This document shows positions 31,042-39,671 of a DNA stretch of 64,000 bases, piece by piece. The stretch's first letter is position 1. Each line of letters opens with the position of its first letter. The stretch comes from Altericroceibacterium xinjiangense. Lineage in GTDB: Bacteria; Pseudomonadota; Alphaproteobacteria; Sphingomonadales; Sphingomonadaceae. The stretch spans positions 310,001-374,000 of the forward strand of contig NZ_RSEK01000001.1 in assembly GCF_003958635.1 (NCBI RefSeq), in the 5' to 3' direction. Position numbers and translations under genes: made by a program. A model generated the notes under the pieces. It worked only from the letters and a program-made list of their open reading frames with translations. It had not been told where the DNA came from and did no database searches.

Positions 31042-31497
31042 TCAGTTCGCTTGCAGGGAAGCGGCCAGCAGCAAGGCAAGGCCGATCAGCGCAAGGCCCA
31101 TCTGGGGCCAGCGCAGCCGCGCGAAATAACGCGGCGCGGTGCCGTGGTGCGCGGCCTGAACATCGTACAGCGGGACAGAGGCATACCCGGCCAGCAAGGC
31201 CGCGAACGCCAGCACGCTGGGCAAGACCAGCGCCGACAGCCCCAGCACGAACCGCAGCAGCATGATCCCGATTTGCGGCAGGCGCGGGCCGCCCGCCGTG
31301 AAGAAGCTGAGCCCCCGGGTCACGCCGCCCAGGAAGATCAGGATCGATGCACTCCACAGGCGGCCTGCCTCGATCGCCCACTCCCACCCCGCAAGCGCGG
31401 CGATCCCGGCTGCCAGGATCGGCAGCATCGGACCGTAGCCGAACAACAGGCTGAGCGGCGGCGTGGTGGCCGGAGTATCGGTTCGTGGGCCGGGCAT
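31042..31497 (-). CDS. DUF3429 family membrane protein
   Basis: This 151-residue protein has about four hydrophobic helices (residues 13-35, 45-65, 75-100 and 130-150). Its pattern, LLFGYGPMLPILAAGIAAL followed by WSASILIFLGGVTRGLSF, matches the DUF3429 family of small inner-membrane proteins of unknown function. The ATG at 31497 is chosen because sequence further upstream is a shadow of the next gene. No convincing ribosome-binding site is visible. It is convergent with groEL and divergent from the host-attachment family gene. Nothing in the context gives its role. Confidence 0.78.
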   Translation of the reverse strand: MPGPRTDTPATTPPLSLLFGYGPMLPILAAGIAALAGWEWAIEAGRLWSASILIFLGGVTRGLSFFTAGGPRLPQIGIMLLRFVLGLSALVLPSVLAFAALLAGYASVPLYDVQAAHHGTAPRYFARLRWPQMGLALIGLALLLAASLQAN

Positions 31498-31678
31498 GAC
31501 GGGCAAACGCAGGAAGACCCGGCCGTTTCCCCTTCGGGCCGCATCTGGAGCCAGCCTTGCCCCCGTTTCGGGCACGCCCTGCCGCCTCTGCGCCTCAGCG
31601 CGGCGGCATTTCAGGCACCGCGCGGGCTTTTGCTCATTGAAAAGGGGCAACTCGACCAAAAGCAGGAGAAAACCCCCA

Positions 31679-32092
31679 ATGAAATGTCCGCACCAGGCCC
31701 ATGTCGCGATCGTGGATGGCAAGCGCTTCATCGTGATGCGCAATGTCGGCCAGATCTTCGAGCCGAAGCTGGAGAAGATCGCCGAACCGGAACTGGAGGA
31801 AACCAATTTCAGCGCCGGCATCCGGCTGCATGACCAGGGAACCCAGCGGACAGGCGGAAGCAGCACGGACCTGAACGAATTCGCCCACGGTGCGGCCGCG
31901 GCCGAATGGCTGAACGCCAAGGCTCTTTCCGGTGAGATCGAGCAACTGGTGGTGATCGCCGACCCGCGAACCCTGGGCGAGATGCGCCGGCATTACCACA
32001 AGCAGCTCCAGTCGCGGATCGTAGCCGAACTCGCCAAGGATCTGACCGGAGAATCCACCCAAGTGATCGAGCAGGCCATCGCCGCCGCGTGA
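31679..32092 (+). CDS. host attachment family protein
   Basis: The 137-residue protein matches the Host_attach family described as needed for attachment to host cells: HVAIVDGKRFIVMRN at the N-terminus (a strand that usually contains a DG-AR/KF motif), HGAAAAEWLNAKALSGEIEQLVVIADPRTLGEMRRH, and a C-terminal helix with LAKDLTGESTQVIEQAI. The fold is related to eRF1-domain-3/bacteroidetes eRF1-like proteins. The functional name derives from Agrobacterium-type homologues and may not apply here. The ATG at 31679 follows CAGGAG at a usable distance. The next gene, a PCMT fusion, begins 66 bp on in the same direction. Confidence 0.85.
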   Translation: MKCPHQAHVAIVDGKRFIVMRNVGQIFEPKLEKIAEPELEETNFSAGIRLHDQGTQRTGGSSTDLNEFAHGAAAAEWLNAKALSGEIEQLVVIADPRTLGEMRRHYHKQLQSRIVAELAKDLTGESTQVIEQAIAAA

Positions 32093-32158
32093 TCCCGTTA
32101 CGGTGACTGCCCGGTAACTGTGCGGCAACTTCTCCAAAACCTGAGCAGGAGGCTCGCC

Positions 32159-34135
32159 ATGACCGATCCCAAACAGCTCCGCGAACGGATGGTGTCCCGT
32201 CACCTGGAGGCGCGCGGCATCCGTAATCCCGATGTCCTTGCCGCGATGCGCGAGGTCCCGCGGGAGCGGTTCGTCCCCGAAGCAATGGCCGAATTCGCCT
32301 ACGAGGACGGACCGCTGCCGATCGGGGAGGAGCAGACGATCTCCCAGCCCTACATCGTCGCGTTGATGATCGAGGCGGCCGACGTCAGCCCCGGCGACCG
32401 CGTGCTCGAAGTTGGTGCGGGATCGGGGTACGCCGCGGCGATCCTCTCGCTGATCGCGGATGAAGTCTTCGCGATAGAGCGGCATGAAAGCCTAGCCCGG
32501 GAGGCGCAGCGGCGGCTGCTGGAACTCGGCTACACGAACGCCGTGGTCATGGCAGGCGACGGCAGCGGCGGAATGCCCGAACAAGCGCCGTTCGATGCGA
32601 TTCTCGTCGCGGCCGGCGGGGACGAAGTGCCCGAACCGCTGAAGGCTCAACTTGCGATCGGCGGCAAGTTGATCGTGCCGGTCGGCGGGGAAGACATGCA
32701 GTCGCTGTGCTGCATCACCCGCACCGGGGAGAACGAATGGACCGAGCACGATCTCGGCCGCGTCCGCTTCGTGCCCCTGATCGGCAAGCATGGCCGGTAT
32801 GAGGACGGCAGCCGCTCTGCGACCAATCACCAGCCGGCCCGGAGGCTGAGCCTGCCGGAATGCGTGGCAGAGGCTGCCGTGCCCCTGCCCGACATCGACG
32901 ATCCCGACTTTGCCGCCGCGTTCGATCGCTTTGCCGACAAGCGCGTGGTCCTGCTTGGCGAAGCGAGCCACGGGACGCACGAATTCTACGCCGCACGGGC
33001 AGCAATCACCCGGCGCTTCGTTGAAAAGTACGGCTTCACCATTGTCGCGGCCGAAGCGGACTGGCCGGATGCCGCATCGCTCGATCGGTACATCCGCCAT
33101 CAGCCGCCGCGCGAAGGCGCGCCCGCCCCGTTCGAACGCTTCCCCACCTGGATGTGGCGCAACACCGTCATCGCCCAGCTCGGCCACGATCTGCGCGCGA
33201 TCAACGCAGGGCGCGATCCGGACAAGATGGCCGGGTTCTATGGGCTCGACATCTACAACATGTCGGGCTCAATCGAGGCCGTGCTGGCCTACCTGGACGA
33301 AAACGATCCCGAAGCGGCCAAGGTCGCGCGGGAGCGGTACGGCTGCCTTACCCCTTGGCAGGCCGATCCGGCCACCTACGGCCGCGCCGCGATGACAAAG
33401 GGCTACGCCGAGTGCGAGCATCTGGTGATCGAACAGTGCCGGGACTTGCTGCTGCGGGCGTTGGGCGATGAAGACAGCGGCCTGTTCGGCGCCGCGATGA
33501 ACGCGCGGCTGGTCGCCTCGGCGGAGCGGTACTACCGCATCATGTACTATGGCGGAGCGGAAAGCTGGAACCTGCGCGACAGCCACATGGCCGAAACGCT
33601 CGATCACCTGCTCGATCACGGCGGGCCGGATGCAAAGGCGATCGTGTGGGCGCACAACAGCCATATCGGCGATGCCCGGGCTACCGAAATGGGCGAGGTG
33701 CGCGGGGAGCACAACATCGGCCAGCTGGTCCGGGAACGCTGGGGTGACGAATCCGCGCTGATCGGCTTCGGCACGCACACCGGAACCGTCAGCGCGGCGG
33801 ATGACTGGGATTCCCCCCGCAAGGTCAAGCGCGTGCTGCCGTCCCGCAGCGACAGCTACGAACGGGTCTGCCACGACAGCGGAGTGCCCCGCTTCCTGCT
33901 TGACCTGACGGACCGCGACAGCACCGTCTGCCGCCGTCTTGCCGAGCCCCGGCTCGAACGATTCATCGGGGTAATCTACCGGCCGGAGACGGAGCGCTGG
34001 AGCCATTATTCCGACGCGGTCCTGCCCGAGCAGTTCGATGCCTACGCATGGTTCGATGAAACCCGCGCCCTTGAACCGCTGGGCGGCCCGGAACCCGAGA
34101 CGGGCTTGCCGGACACTTATCCCTTCGGAATGTAG
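32159..34135 (+). CDS. fusion: protein-L-isoaspartate O-methyltransferase + erythromycin esterase-like domain
   Basis: This 658-residue protein has two enzyme domains. Residues about 1-215 form a PCMT: MVSRHLEARGI, VPRERFVPE, the SAM motif VLEVGAGSGYAAAILS and the post-I region. Residues about 245-650 form an erythromycin-esterase (EreA/EreB superfamily) domain with the metal/general-base motifs GEASHGTHEFY and AEADWPDA, a WAHNSHIGDAR histidine, and the C-terminal AWFDETRALEPL. PCMT repairs isoaspartyl residues; Ere-type enzymes hydrolyse macrolide lactones, but most homologues have unknown substrates. AGGAGG lies six bases before the ATG at 32159. There is no signal peptide, so it should be cytoplasmic. 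No frameshift is seen at the junction. Confidence 0.88.
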   Translation: MTDPKQLRERMVSRHLEARGIRNPDVLAAMREVPRERFVPEAMAEFAYEDGPLPIGEEQTISQPYIVALMIEAADVSPGDRVLEVGAGSGYAAAILSLIADEVFAIERHESLAREAQRRLLELGYTNAVVMAGDGSGGMPEQAPFDAILVAAGGDEVPEPLKAQLAIGGKLIVPVGGEDMQSLCCITRTGENEWTEHDLGRVRFVPLIGKHGRYEDGSRSATNHQPARRLSLPECVAEAAVPLPDIDDPDFAAAFDRFADKRVVLLGEASHGTHEFYAARAAITRRFVEKYGFTIVAAEADWPDAASLDRYIRHQPPREGAPAPFERFPTWMWRNTVIAQLGHDLRAINAGRDPDKMAGFYGLDIYNMSGSIEAVLAYLDENDPEAAKVARERYGCLTPWQADPATYGRAAMTKGYAECEHLVIEQCRDLLLRALGDEDSGLFGAAMNARLVASAERYYRIMYYGGAESWNLRDSHMAETLDHLLDHGGPDAKAIVWAHNSHIGDARATEMGEVRGEHNIGQLVRERWGDESALIGFGTHTGTVSAADDWDSPRKVKRVLPSRSDSYERVCHDSGVPRFLLDLTDRDSTVCRRLAEPRLERFIGVIYRPETERWSHYSDAVLPEQFDAYAWFDETRALEPLGGPEPETGLPDTYPFGM

Positions 34136-34213
34136 GCACCGGGTTTACGGCAGTTGGCGCCGGCAAATGGACGGTGTTAGACAAGCGGCACAACCGGAAG
34201 AAGGATGCCGACC

Positions 34214-34975
34214 ATGCGCTTGTCCCTGCCGTTAGCCGCCAGTCTCCTGCTCTCCGCGTGCGCCCCTGCCGGGTCGCTTCCTTCTCCGGCCATGAGCGCG
34301 GCGAACTATTCCGCTGCGGTCGCAGACGCGCGCAGGCCCGCAGCGGACCGGGAGGGGGACGTGAACCGCAAGCCGGCTGAGCTGCTGACGTTCGCCCAAG
34401 TTGCCCCGGGCGAAAAGGTTGGCGATTACATCATGGGCGGCGGCTACATCACGCGCCTGCTGGCGACCGCGGTCGGGCCGCAAGGCAAGGTCTACGCCTT
34501 CATGCCGGACGAATTCGTCGCGATGCGAGCCGAAAACGGAACCGCGCAGCAAACGCTTGCCGCTCAGTACACAAACGTGGTTCCGGTTCGCGGCCCGATC
34601 GTCGCACCGCAGTTTCCGGAACCGCTCGACACGATCATCACCGCGCAGAACCTGCACGATCTCTACACCGACCGCGCCCCGGCCGGCCACGCGCAGCGCA
34701 CGCTTGCTGCGTTGCACGACGCGTTGCGGCCCGGCGGGACACTGGTGGTGATCGATCACAGCGCGGCACCCGGCACCGGCACCTCGGCATCGGGCACGCT
34801 CCACCGGATGGACCGGCAAACGGCAATCGAAGCCGTCCAGGCTGCCGGATTCGTGCTGGCGGAAGAAGACGACTTGTACGCCAATCCCGGCGATCCGCGG
34901 ACCGTGGCCGTATTCGATCCTTCGATCCGGGGACGGACGGACCAGTTTGCCCTGCGCTTCCGCAAGCCCGGTTAA
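34214..34975 (+). CDS. exported methyltransferase-like lipoprotein
   Basis: This 253-residue protein has a signal peptide with lipobox LLLSAC (Cys15 if started at 34214; an ATG at 34205 is also possible). The rest resembles a Rossmann methyltransferase: GEKVGDYIMGGGYITRLLATAVGPQGKVYAF at motif I, then QNLHDLYTD, and LRPGGTLVVIDH at the post-motif strand. The canonical Asp/Glu-x-Gly-x-Gly is replaced by DYIMGGGY, as I recall for a family of periplasmic methyltransferase-like proteins. SAM is not known to be available in the periplasm, so catalysis is doubtful. It lies 78 bp downstream of the PCMT-esterase gene. Confidence 0.78.
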   Translation: MRLSLPLAASLLLSACAPAGSLPSPAMSAANYSAAVADARRPAADREGDVNRKPAELLTFAQVAPGEKVGDYIMGGGYITRLLATAVGPQGKVYAFMPDEFVAMRAENGTAQQTLAAQYTNVVPVRGPIVAPQFPEPLDTIITAQNLHDLYTDRAPAGHAQRTLAALHDALRPGGTLVVIDHSAAPGTGTSASGTLHRMDRQTAIEAVQAAGFVLAEEDDLYANPGDPRTVAVFDPSIRGRTDQFALRFRKPG

Positions 34976-35091
34976 CCGACCGGGCGTTCCTCACCGCAGC
35001 CCGGCAACAGCACCATTCATCGCGCCGCAAGGCTAGCAAGTAGTGCTACGGCTAGACTTTTCAGCGCACTAGGTTGGATAGTGCTCTTATT

Positions 35092-36102
35092 ATGAAAGCG
35101 GGCTTCCTAGGACGAATCGCAGCTGGCGTCGCGCTGGCCGGAGCAACCATCACTTCCGCGCAGGCGCGCGAGACCGGGATCGAGGCAGTCTTCGACAGCA
35201 CCCTCGGCACCGAAATCCGGGTACCGCGGGATTACGAGCCGGATTTCCGCAGCCCGCTCGAACAGCGAATCGCGGAACTGGCGGACGGGGCCCGAGGCCG
35301 CATCGGAGTTGCCGCCATCGATCTCGTGACCGGCGAAGAAGTCTCCATCCTGGGCGACCAGCGATTCCCGATGGCGAGCACGAGCAAGATCGCGATTGCC
35401 GCCACCTTCCTCGAAGGAGTCGACCAAGGCCGCTGGAAGCTGAGCGACCGCTTTCCGCTGATGGTGCCGGTCGCGTCCCGCGCGTTTTCGAGCGAGAAGG
35501 CCCCGGTTCGTCCGGGAACGGTGCTGTCCGCCAGCCAGCTTCTGGAACTGATGCTGACGCGCAGCTCCAACACGGCGACGGACGGACTGCTCGCCGTCGT
35601 CGGCGGGCCGAGCGCGGTCAATGACTGGGCGACCCGGGCCGGAATTCCGAACTTCCAGCTGACCCGCGACATCGCAACGCTGGTGCGCGATGATGGAGAG
35701 ATCGATCCCGCAGTCCAGGTCGACGTCCGCGACAGCACGACGCCGCGCGCGATGACCAAGATGCTGGTTGGCCTTTACCAGGGCAAATGGCTCAGCCGGT
35801 CCAGCCGCAACCTGCTGATCGGCATCATGGAAAAGTGCCGCACGGGCGTCCGCCGCATTCCGGCGCTGCTGCCCGATGGCGTCACCGTGGCGCACAAGAC
35901 CGGGTCGCTCAACAACACGTCAAGCGACGTGGGTATCGTGACCGGCGCGGATGGGCATGCGATTGCCGTGTCGATCTATGTCACCGGACAAGGCAGCCGC
36001 CCCGGCCGCGAAAGCAAGATCGCGCATATCGCGCGTGCGCTTTACGAAGGGTACACCGAGCCTGCCGTGCAGCTGGTCAACGCCACGTATACGGCGAAGT
36101 AA
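35092..36102 (+). CDS. class A beta-lactamase-like serine hydrolase
   Basis: This 336-residue protein has a signal peptide (cleavage near AQA-RE) and the penicilloyl-serine transferase motifs: Ser96-x-x-Lys99 in MASTSKIAIAATFL, Ser158-Ser159-Asn160 for SDN, and Lys269-Thr-Gly in HKTGSLNN. VRDSTTPRAM fits the strand after the omega loop. However, the ExELN omega-loop motif is not conserved. By spacing, Asp201 occupies the Glu166 position and Asp205 the Asn170 position. It may therefore be a weak beta-lactamase or another periplasmic serine hydrolase. It starts with ATG at 35092 with no clear ribosome-binding site and is its own unit. Confidence 0.85.
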   Translation: MKAGFLGRIAAGVALAGATITSAQARETGIEAVFDSTLGTEIRVPRDYEPDFRSPLEQRIAELADGARGRIGVAAIDLVTGEEVSILGDQRFPMASTSKIAIAATFLEGVDQGRWKLSDRFPLMVPVASRAFSSEKAPVRPGTVLSASQLLELMLTRSSNTATDGLLAVVGGPSAVNDWATRAGIPNFQLTRDIATLVRDDGEIDPAVQVDVRDSTTPRAMTKMLVGLYQGKWLSRSSRNLLIGIMEKCRTGVRRIPALLPDGVTVAHKTGSLNNTSSDVGIVTGADGHAIAVSIYVTGQGSRPGRESKIAHIARALYEGYTEPAVQLVNATYTAK

Positions 36103-36120
36103 CGGGCATAGCCTGAAAGC

Positions 36121-36155
36121 TGCGCCCGGCTGCGGACTATTCCCGGCCGGGCGCA
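36121..36155 (+). terminator. inverted repeat downstream of the beta-lactamase-like gene
   Basis: Ten-base arms TGCGCCCGGC and GCCGGGCGCA (36121-36130 and 36146-36155) flank a 15-base loop, 18 bp after the stop. No T-run follows, so factor-independent termination is uncertain. Confidence 0.5.
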
Positions 36156-36168
36156 ATTCACCAACGCA

Positions 36169-36207
36169 TAAAAAAAGGGCGCGGCCTTTTCAGGCCACGC
36201 CCCTTTC
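36169..36207 (-). terminator. intrinsic terminator of the Ala/Glu-rich lipoprotein gene
   Basis: On the minus strand, an imperfect stem AAAGGGGCGTGGCC / GGCCGCGCCCTTT with loop TGAAAA is followed by a run of Ts. The mirrored A/T flanks may allow termination from both sides. Confidence 0.85.
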
Positions 36208-36223
36208 TTGCAATCCTGAAAAA

Positions 36224-36505
36224 TCAGGCAGCCGGCTCAGCCACTTCAGCTTCCGCTTCGGTGGTCACAGCGGCGTCGGCTTCGACGGCAGCGCCTTCGA
36301 CGGCTTCAACGGCTTCGGTGCCAGCGGCATCGACAGCAGCAGCGCTCTGGTCGACGGCGGCGTCAACCGGTGCAACAACTTCAGCGGTTTCGGCATCGGC
36401 CAGAGCCGCGTCGGCGTTTACGGCAGTCGCGTCCTCAGCCTGCTCGGAGCAGGCGGCGAGGGAGAGGGCGCCGAAAGCGGCGGCGACGAGAACGATCTTG
36501 CGCAT
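36224..36505 (-). CDS. small Ala/Glu/Val-rich lipoprotein
   Basis: The 93-residue protein starts at the ATG at 36505, with AAGGA eight bases upstream. It has a clear lipobox LSLAACS (Cys19). The mature part is about 40 percent Ala with regularly spaced Glu, Asp and Val and no aromatic residues or positive charges. It should be a long acidic helix or disordered, and resembles the general style of small entericidin- or Lpp-like envelope lipoproteins without matching them. It has its own terminator. Function is unknown. Confidence 0.75.
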   Translation of the reverse strand: MRKIVLVAAAFGALSLAACSEQAEDATAVNADAALADAETAEVVAPVDAAVDQSAAAVDAAGTEAVEAVEGAAVEADAAVTTEAEAEVAEPAA

Positions 36506-36753
36506 TCGTGTGATCCTTGAGATCGAGTGATACCGCACGGGCCTTGCCGTGCGAAAGCCGTTTTCCCGGCTTCGAGCGGATCAATAATGGCAAAAATATG
36601 GCCGCGCAACACAAATCGCGGCACGGGGTAATCCCTACCTCCGAACCGTGGCGAAACTCGCGCTATTCTGGGCGAATCCCTAGCAGCCAATTGTGCCCGC
36701 AATAGGGCAGCCTTACCGGCTGACCTGCGCCGCGCGGCCTGCTAGCAAGCGGC

Positions 36754-39621
36754 ATGGACACTCCCGGCAACACGCCCAAGCCGCATCTCTACCTGGTCGA
36801 TGGATCGGCCTATATCTTCCGCGCCTATCACCGGCTTCCGCCGCTTTCGAACCCGGAAGGCACGCCTGTGGGCGCGGTTTACGGGTACACGACGATGCTC
36901 TGGAAGCTCGCCAGCGATCTGGATCAGGCGGATGGGCCGACTCACCTTGCAGTGATTCTCGACAAGGGCAGCACGTCCTTCCGCAACGATCTTTATGCGG
37001 ACTACAAGGCTCACCGCCCCCCTCCCCCAGAGGATCTGGTCCCGCAGTTCCCACTGATTCGCGACGCGACTCGCGCCTTCTCGCTCGCCTGTATCGAGGA
37101 AGAAGGGCTGGAGGCGGACGACCTGATCGCCTCCTATGCCCGTGAGGCAACCCGGCGCGGCTGGGATGTAACGATCGTTTCCTCCGACAAGGACCTGATG
37201 CAGCTGGTCGGCCGCTGCGCCCAGCCGCATGACGGGGTCGAGGGCGGCTGCATCGACATGCTGGACACGATGAAGAACCAGCGGATCGACATTCCCGAAG
37301 TGACCGAGAAGTTCGGCGTCCCACCGGAAAAGGTCGGCGATGTCCTCGCCTTGATGGGCGATTCGGTCGACAACGTCCCGGGCATTTTCGGGATCGGCCC
37401 CAAGACGGCGTCCAAGCTGATCCAGGACAACGGCAGCCTGGAAGCGGCACTGGACGCGGCACACGGCATGAAGCCGTCCAAGCTGCGCGAACGGCTGATC
37501 GAAGGGCGGGATATGGCACTGCTCAGCCGGCAACTCGTCCAGCTGAAGGAAGATTGCACACTCCCGATCCCGCTGGAGGACTTCAAGCTGGACGGCGTAC
37601 CGAAGGAACCGCTCGCCCGGTTCCTCGAATCCCACGGATTTGCCAAGCTGCTGCAGCGGCTCGAAGCCGGAAGCGGCAGCCCGGAACGCAAGACCAACCT
37701 CAACCCGCCCAAGCAGCAGACCCGCAGCGCCCCGGCCTCGGCGGAAGGCAATCGCCAGCCCCTGCCTGAAATGCCGGACGTCGCGCACTCCGCCTACGAG
37801 TGCGTCCAGAGCGAAGAGCGGCTGCAAACCTGGATTGAGCGAGCGTTCGAAGCTCGGACCGTCGCCATCGAGACCGAGACCGGCGCGACCGACCCCGTCA
37901 GCGGGGACATCAACGGCATCGCGCTTGCGCTGGGACCCAACGATGCCTGCTACGTGCCGTTCAACCACGGCAAGGGCGACATGTTCGCGGAAAAGCCGCA
38001 GCAGATCGAACGGGAAACCGCGCTGGCGATGCTCAAGCCGCTGCTCGAAAGCGAGGCGGTGCTGAAAGTTGCGCAGAACGCCAAGTATGACGTCAACATC
38101 CTCGCCCGCCACGGGATCGACCTGAAACCGGCCGACGACGTCATCATGCTGAGCTTTGCGCTCGATGCCGGCCGCTGGCCCGAAACGGGCGGGGGCCATG
38201 GGATGGAAGACCTCGCCAACCGGCACCTTGGCCATACCCGGCTTAATCTCAAGGACATCCTCGGGACGGGCAAGAAAGCCGTGCCCTTTGCCGAATTGTC
38301 CGTCGAACAGGCAATGCCCTACGCCGCCGAATCCGCGGAGCTTGCCTGGCGGCTCCACAAGACGCTGAAACCCCGGCTTCTGGCGGAACGGGGGACGCGC
38401 GTCTACGAACGGGTGGACCGCCCGCTGATCCGCACCGTCGCCCGGATGGAGCGCCACGGCATCAAGGTGGACCGGGAAGAACTGGCCCGCTTGTCCGGAC
38501 AATTCGCCGAAACCATTGCCGGGCTGGAAACCGAGATCTTCCAGCAAGCGGGCGGGGAATTCACCATCGGCAGTCCCAAGCAACTGGGCGAGGTCCTGTT
38601 CGACCGGCTCGGCTACAAGGGCGGACGCAAAGGCAAGAGCGGGCAGTACTCCACCGATCAGGCCGTGCTGGAACGGATCGCCGGCGAAGGGGCGGAGGTC
38701 GCCCAGAAGGTGCTCGACTGGCGTCAGCTGACTAAGCTGAAGTCCACCTACACCGATGCCCTGCAAGCCGCGATCAACCCGGCAACCGGACGAGTCCACA
38801 CGAACTACAACCTCGTCGGCGCGCAGACGGGGCGACTTTCCTCCACCGAGCCGAACCTGCAGAACATCCCTATCCGCACGGACATCGGCCGGCAGATCCG
38901 CCGCGCCTTCGTCGCGGAGTCCGGGAATGTGCTGCTCGCCGCCGACTACAGCCAGATCGAGTTGCGGATCGCCGCGCACATGGCCGACGTCCCGCCGCTG
39001 AAGGACGCGTTCGCGCGGGGAGAGGACATTCACTCCCGTACCGCCAATGAGCTGTTCGGCCACGTGGACCGCCACACCCGCGCCAACGCGAAAACGATCA
39101 ACTTCGCGATCCTCTACGGCATCTCGCGCTGGGGACTGGCGCAGCGCCTCGCGGTCGAATCCGAAGAAGCGCAGGCGATGATCGACCGCTATTTCGAGCG
39201 ATTCCCCGGCATCCAGCGCTACATCGTCGGCACGCTCGAAGGCGTGCGGGAGCGCGGGTATTCGGAAACCCTGTTCGGCCGGAAAACCTGGTTCCCGCGC
39301 ATAAACGCCAAGAACCCCAATGAGCGTTCAGGTGCAGAGCGAGCGGCAGTCAACGCGCCGATCCAGGGAACCAGCGCCGACATCATCAAGCGGGCGATGG
39401 CGCGGATGGGGCCCGCGCTTGCCGATGCCGGGCTCGCCCATATCCGCATGCTGCTGCAGGTGCACGACGAACTGCTGTTCGAATTGCCCGAAGGCGACGT
39501 CGCAGCGGCCTCTCCGATCATTGAGCGGGTCATGGCGGAAGCTGCCCTTCCCTCCGTCCAGCTCGACGTTCCCCTGGGGATCGAGATCGGCAGCGGGCCC
39601 AGCTGGGACGAAGCGCACTGA
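36754..39621 (+). CDS. polA: DNA polymerase I with altered proofreading site
   Basis: This 955-residue protein has the 5' nuclease domain (LVDGSAYIFRAYH, VSSDKDLMQLV, GVPPEKVGDVLALMGDSVDNVPG; to about residue 290), a 3'-5' exonuclease-like domain (about 345-545) and the polymerase domain with motif A DYSQIELRIAAH, motif B KTINFAILYGISRWG and motif C VHDELLFE. Polymerase and flap-nuclease residues look intact. In the exonuclease domain, the DxE motif reads ETET (Glu373 for Asp355 of E. coli) and YAAED reads YAAES (Ser527 for Asp501), while Asp446 (for Asp424) is kept. It functions in repair and Okazaki-fragment processing. It is followed after 50 bp by an MscS gene. Confidence 0.97.
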   Translation: MDTPGNTPKPHLYLVDGSAYIFRAYHRLPPLSNPEGTPVGAVYGYTTMLWKLASDLDQADGPTHLAVILDKGSTSFRNDLYADYKAHRPPPPEDLVPQFPLIRDATRAFSLACIEEEGLEADDLIASYAREATRRGWDVTIVSSDKDLMQLVGRCAQPHDGVEGGCIDMLDTMKNQRIDIPEVTEKFGVPPEKVGDVLALMGDSVDNVPGIFGIGPKTASKLIQDNGSLEAALDAAHGMKPSKLRERLIEGRDMALLSRQLVQLKEDCTLPIPLEDFKLDGVPKEPLARFLESHGFAKLLQRLEAGSGSPERKTNLNPPKQQTRSAPASAEGNRQPLPEMPDVAHSAYECVQSEERLQTWIERAFEARTVAIETETGATDPVSGDINGIALALGPNDACYVPFNHGKGDMFAEKPQQIERETALAMLKPLLESEAVLKVAQNAKYDVNILARHGIDLKPADDVIMLSFALDAGRWPETGGGHGMEDLANRHLGHTRLNLKDILGTGKKAVPFAELSVEQAMPYAAESAELAWRLHKTLKPRLLAERGTRVYERVDRPLIRTVARMERHGIKVDREELARLSGQFAETIAGLETEIFQQAGGEFTIGSPKQLGEVLFDRLGYKGGRKGKSGQYSTDQAVLERIAGEGAEVAQKVLDWRQLTKLKSTYTDALQAAINPATGRVHTNYNLVGAQTGRLSSTEPNLQNIPIRTDIGRQIRRAFVAESGNVLLAADYSQIELRIAAHMADVPPLKDAFARGEDIHSRTANELFGHVDRHTRANAKTINFAILYGISRWGLAQRLAVESEEAQAMIDRYFERFPGIQRYIVGTLEGVRERGYSETLFGRKTWFPRINAKNPNERSGAERAAVNAPIQGTSADIIKRAMARMGPALADAGLAHIRMLLQVHDELLFELPEGDVAAASPIIERVMAEAALPSVQLDVPLGIEIGSGPSWDEAH

Positions 39622-39671
39622 CGTGAAATGCAGGGTTGCGGCAGCGCGGCGCGGTCCATAGGTCGCCCCGC

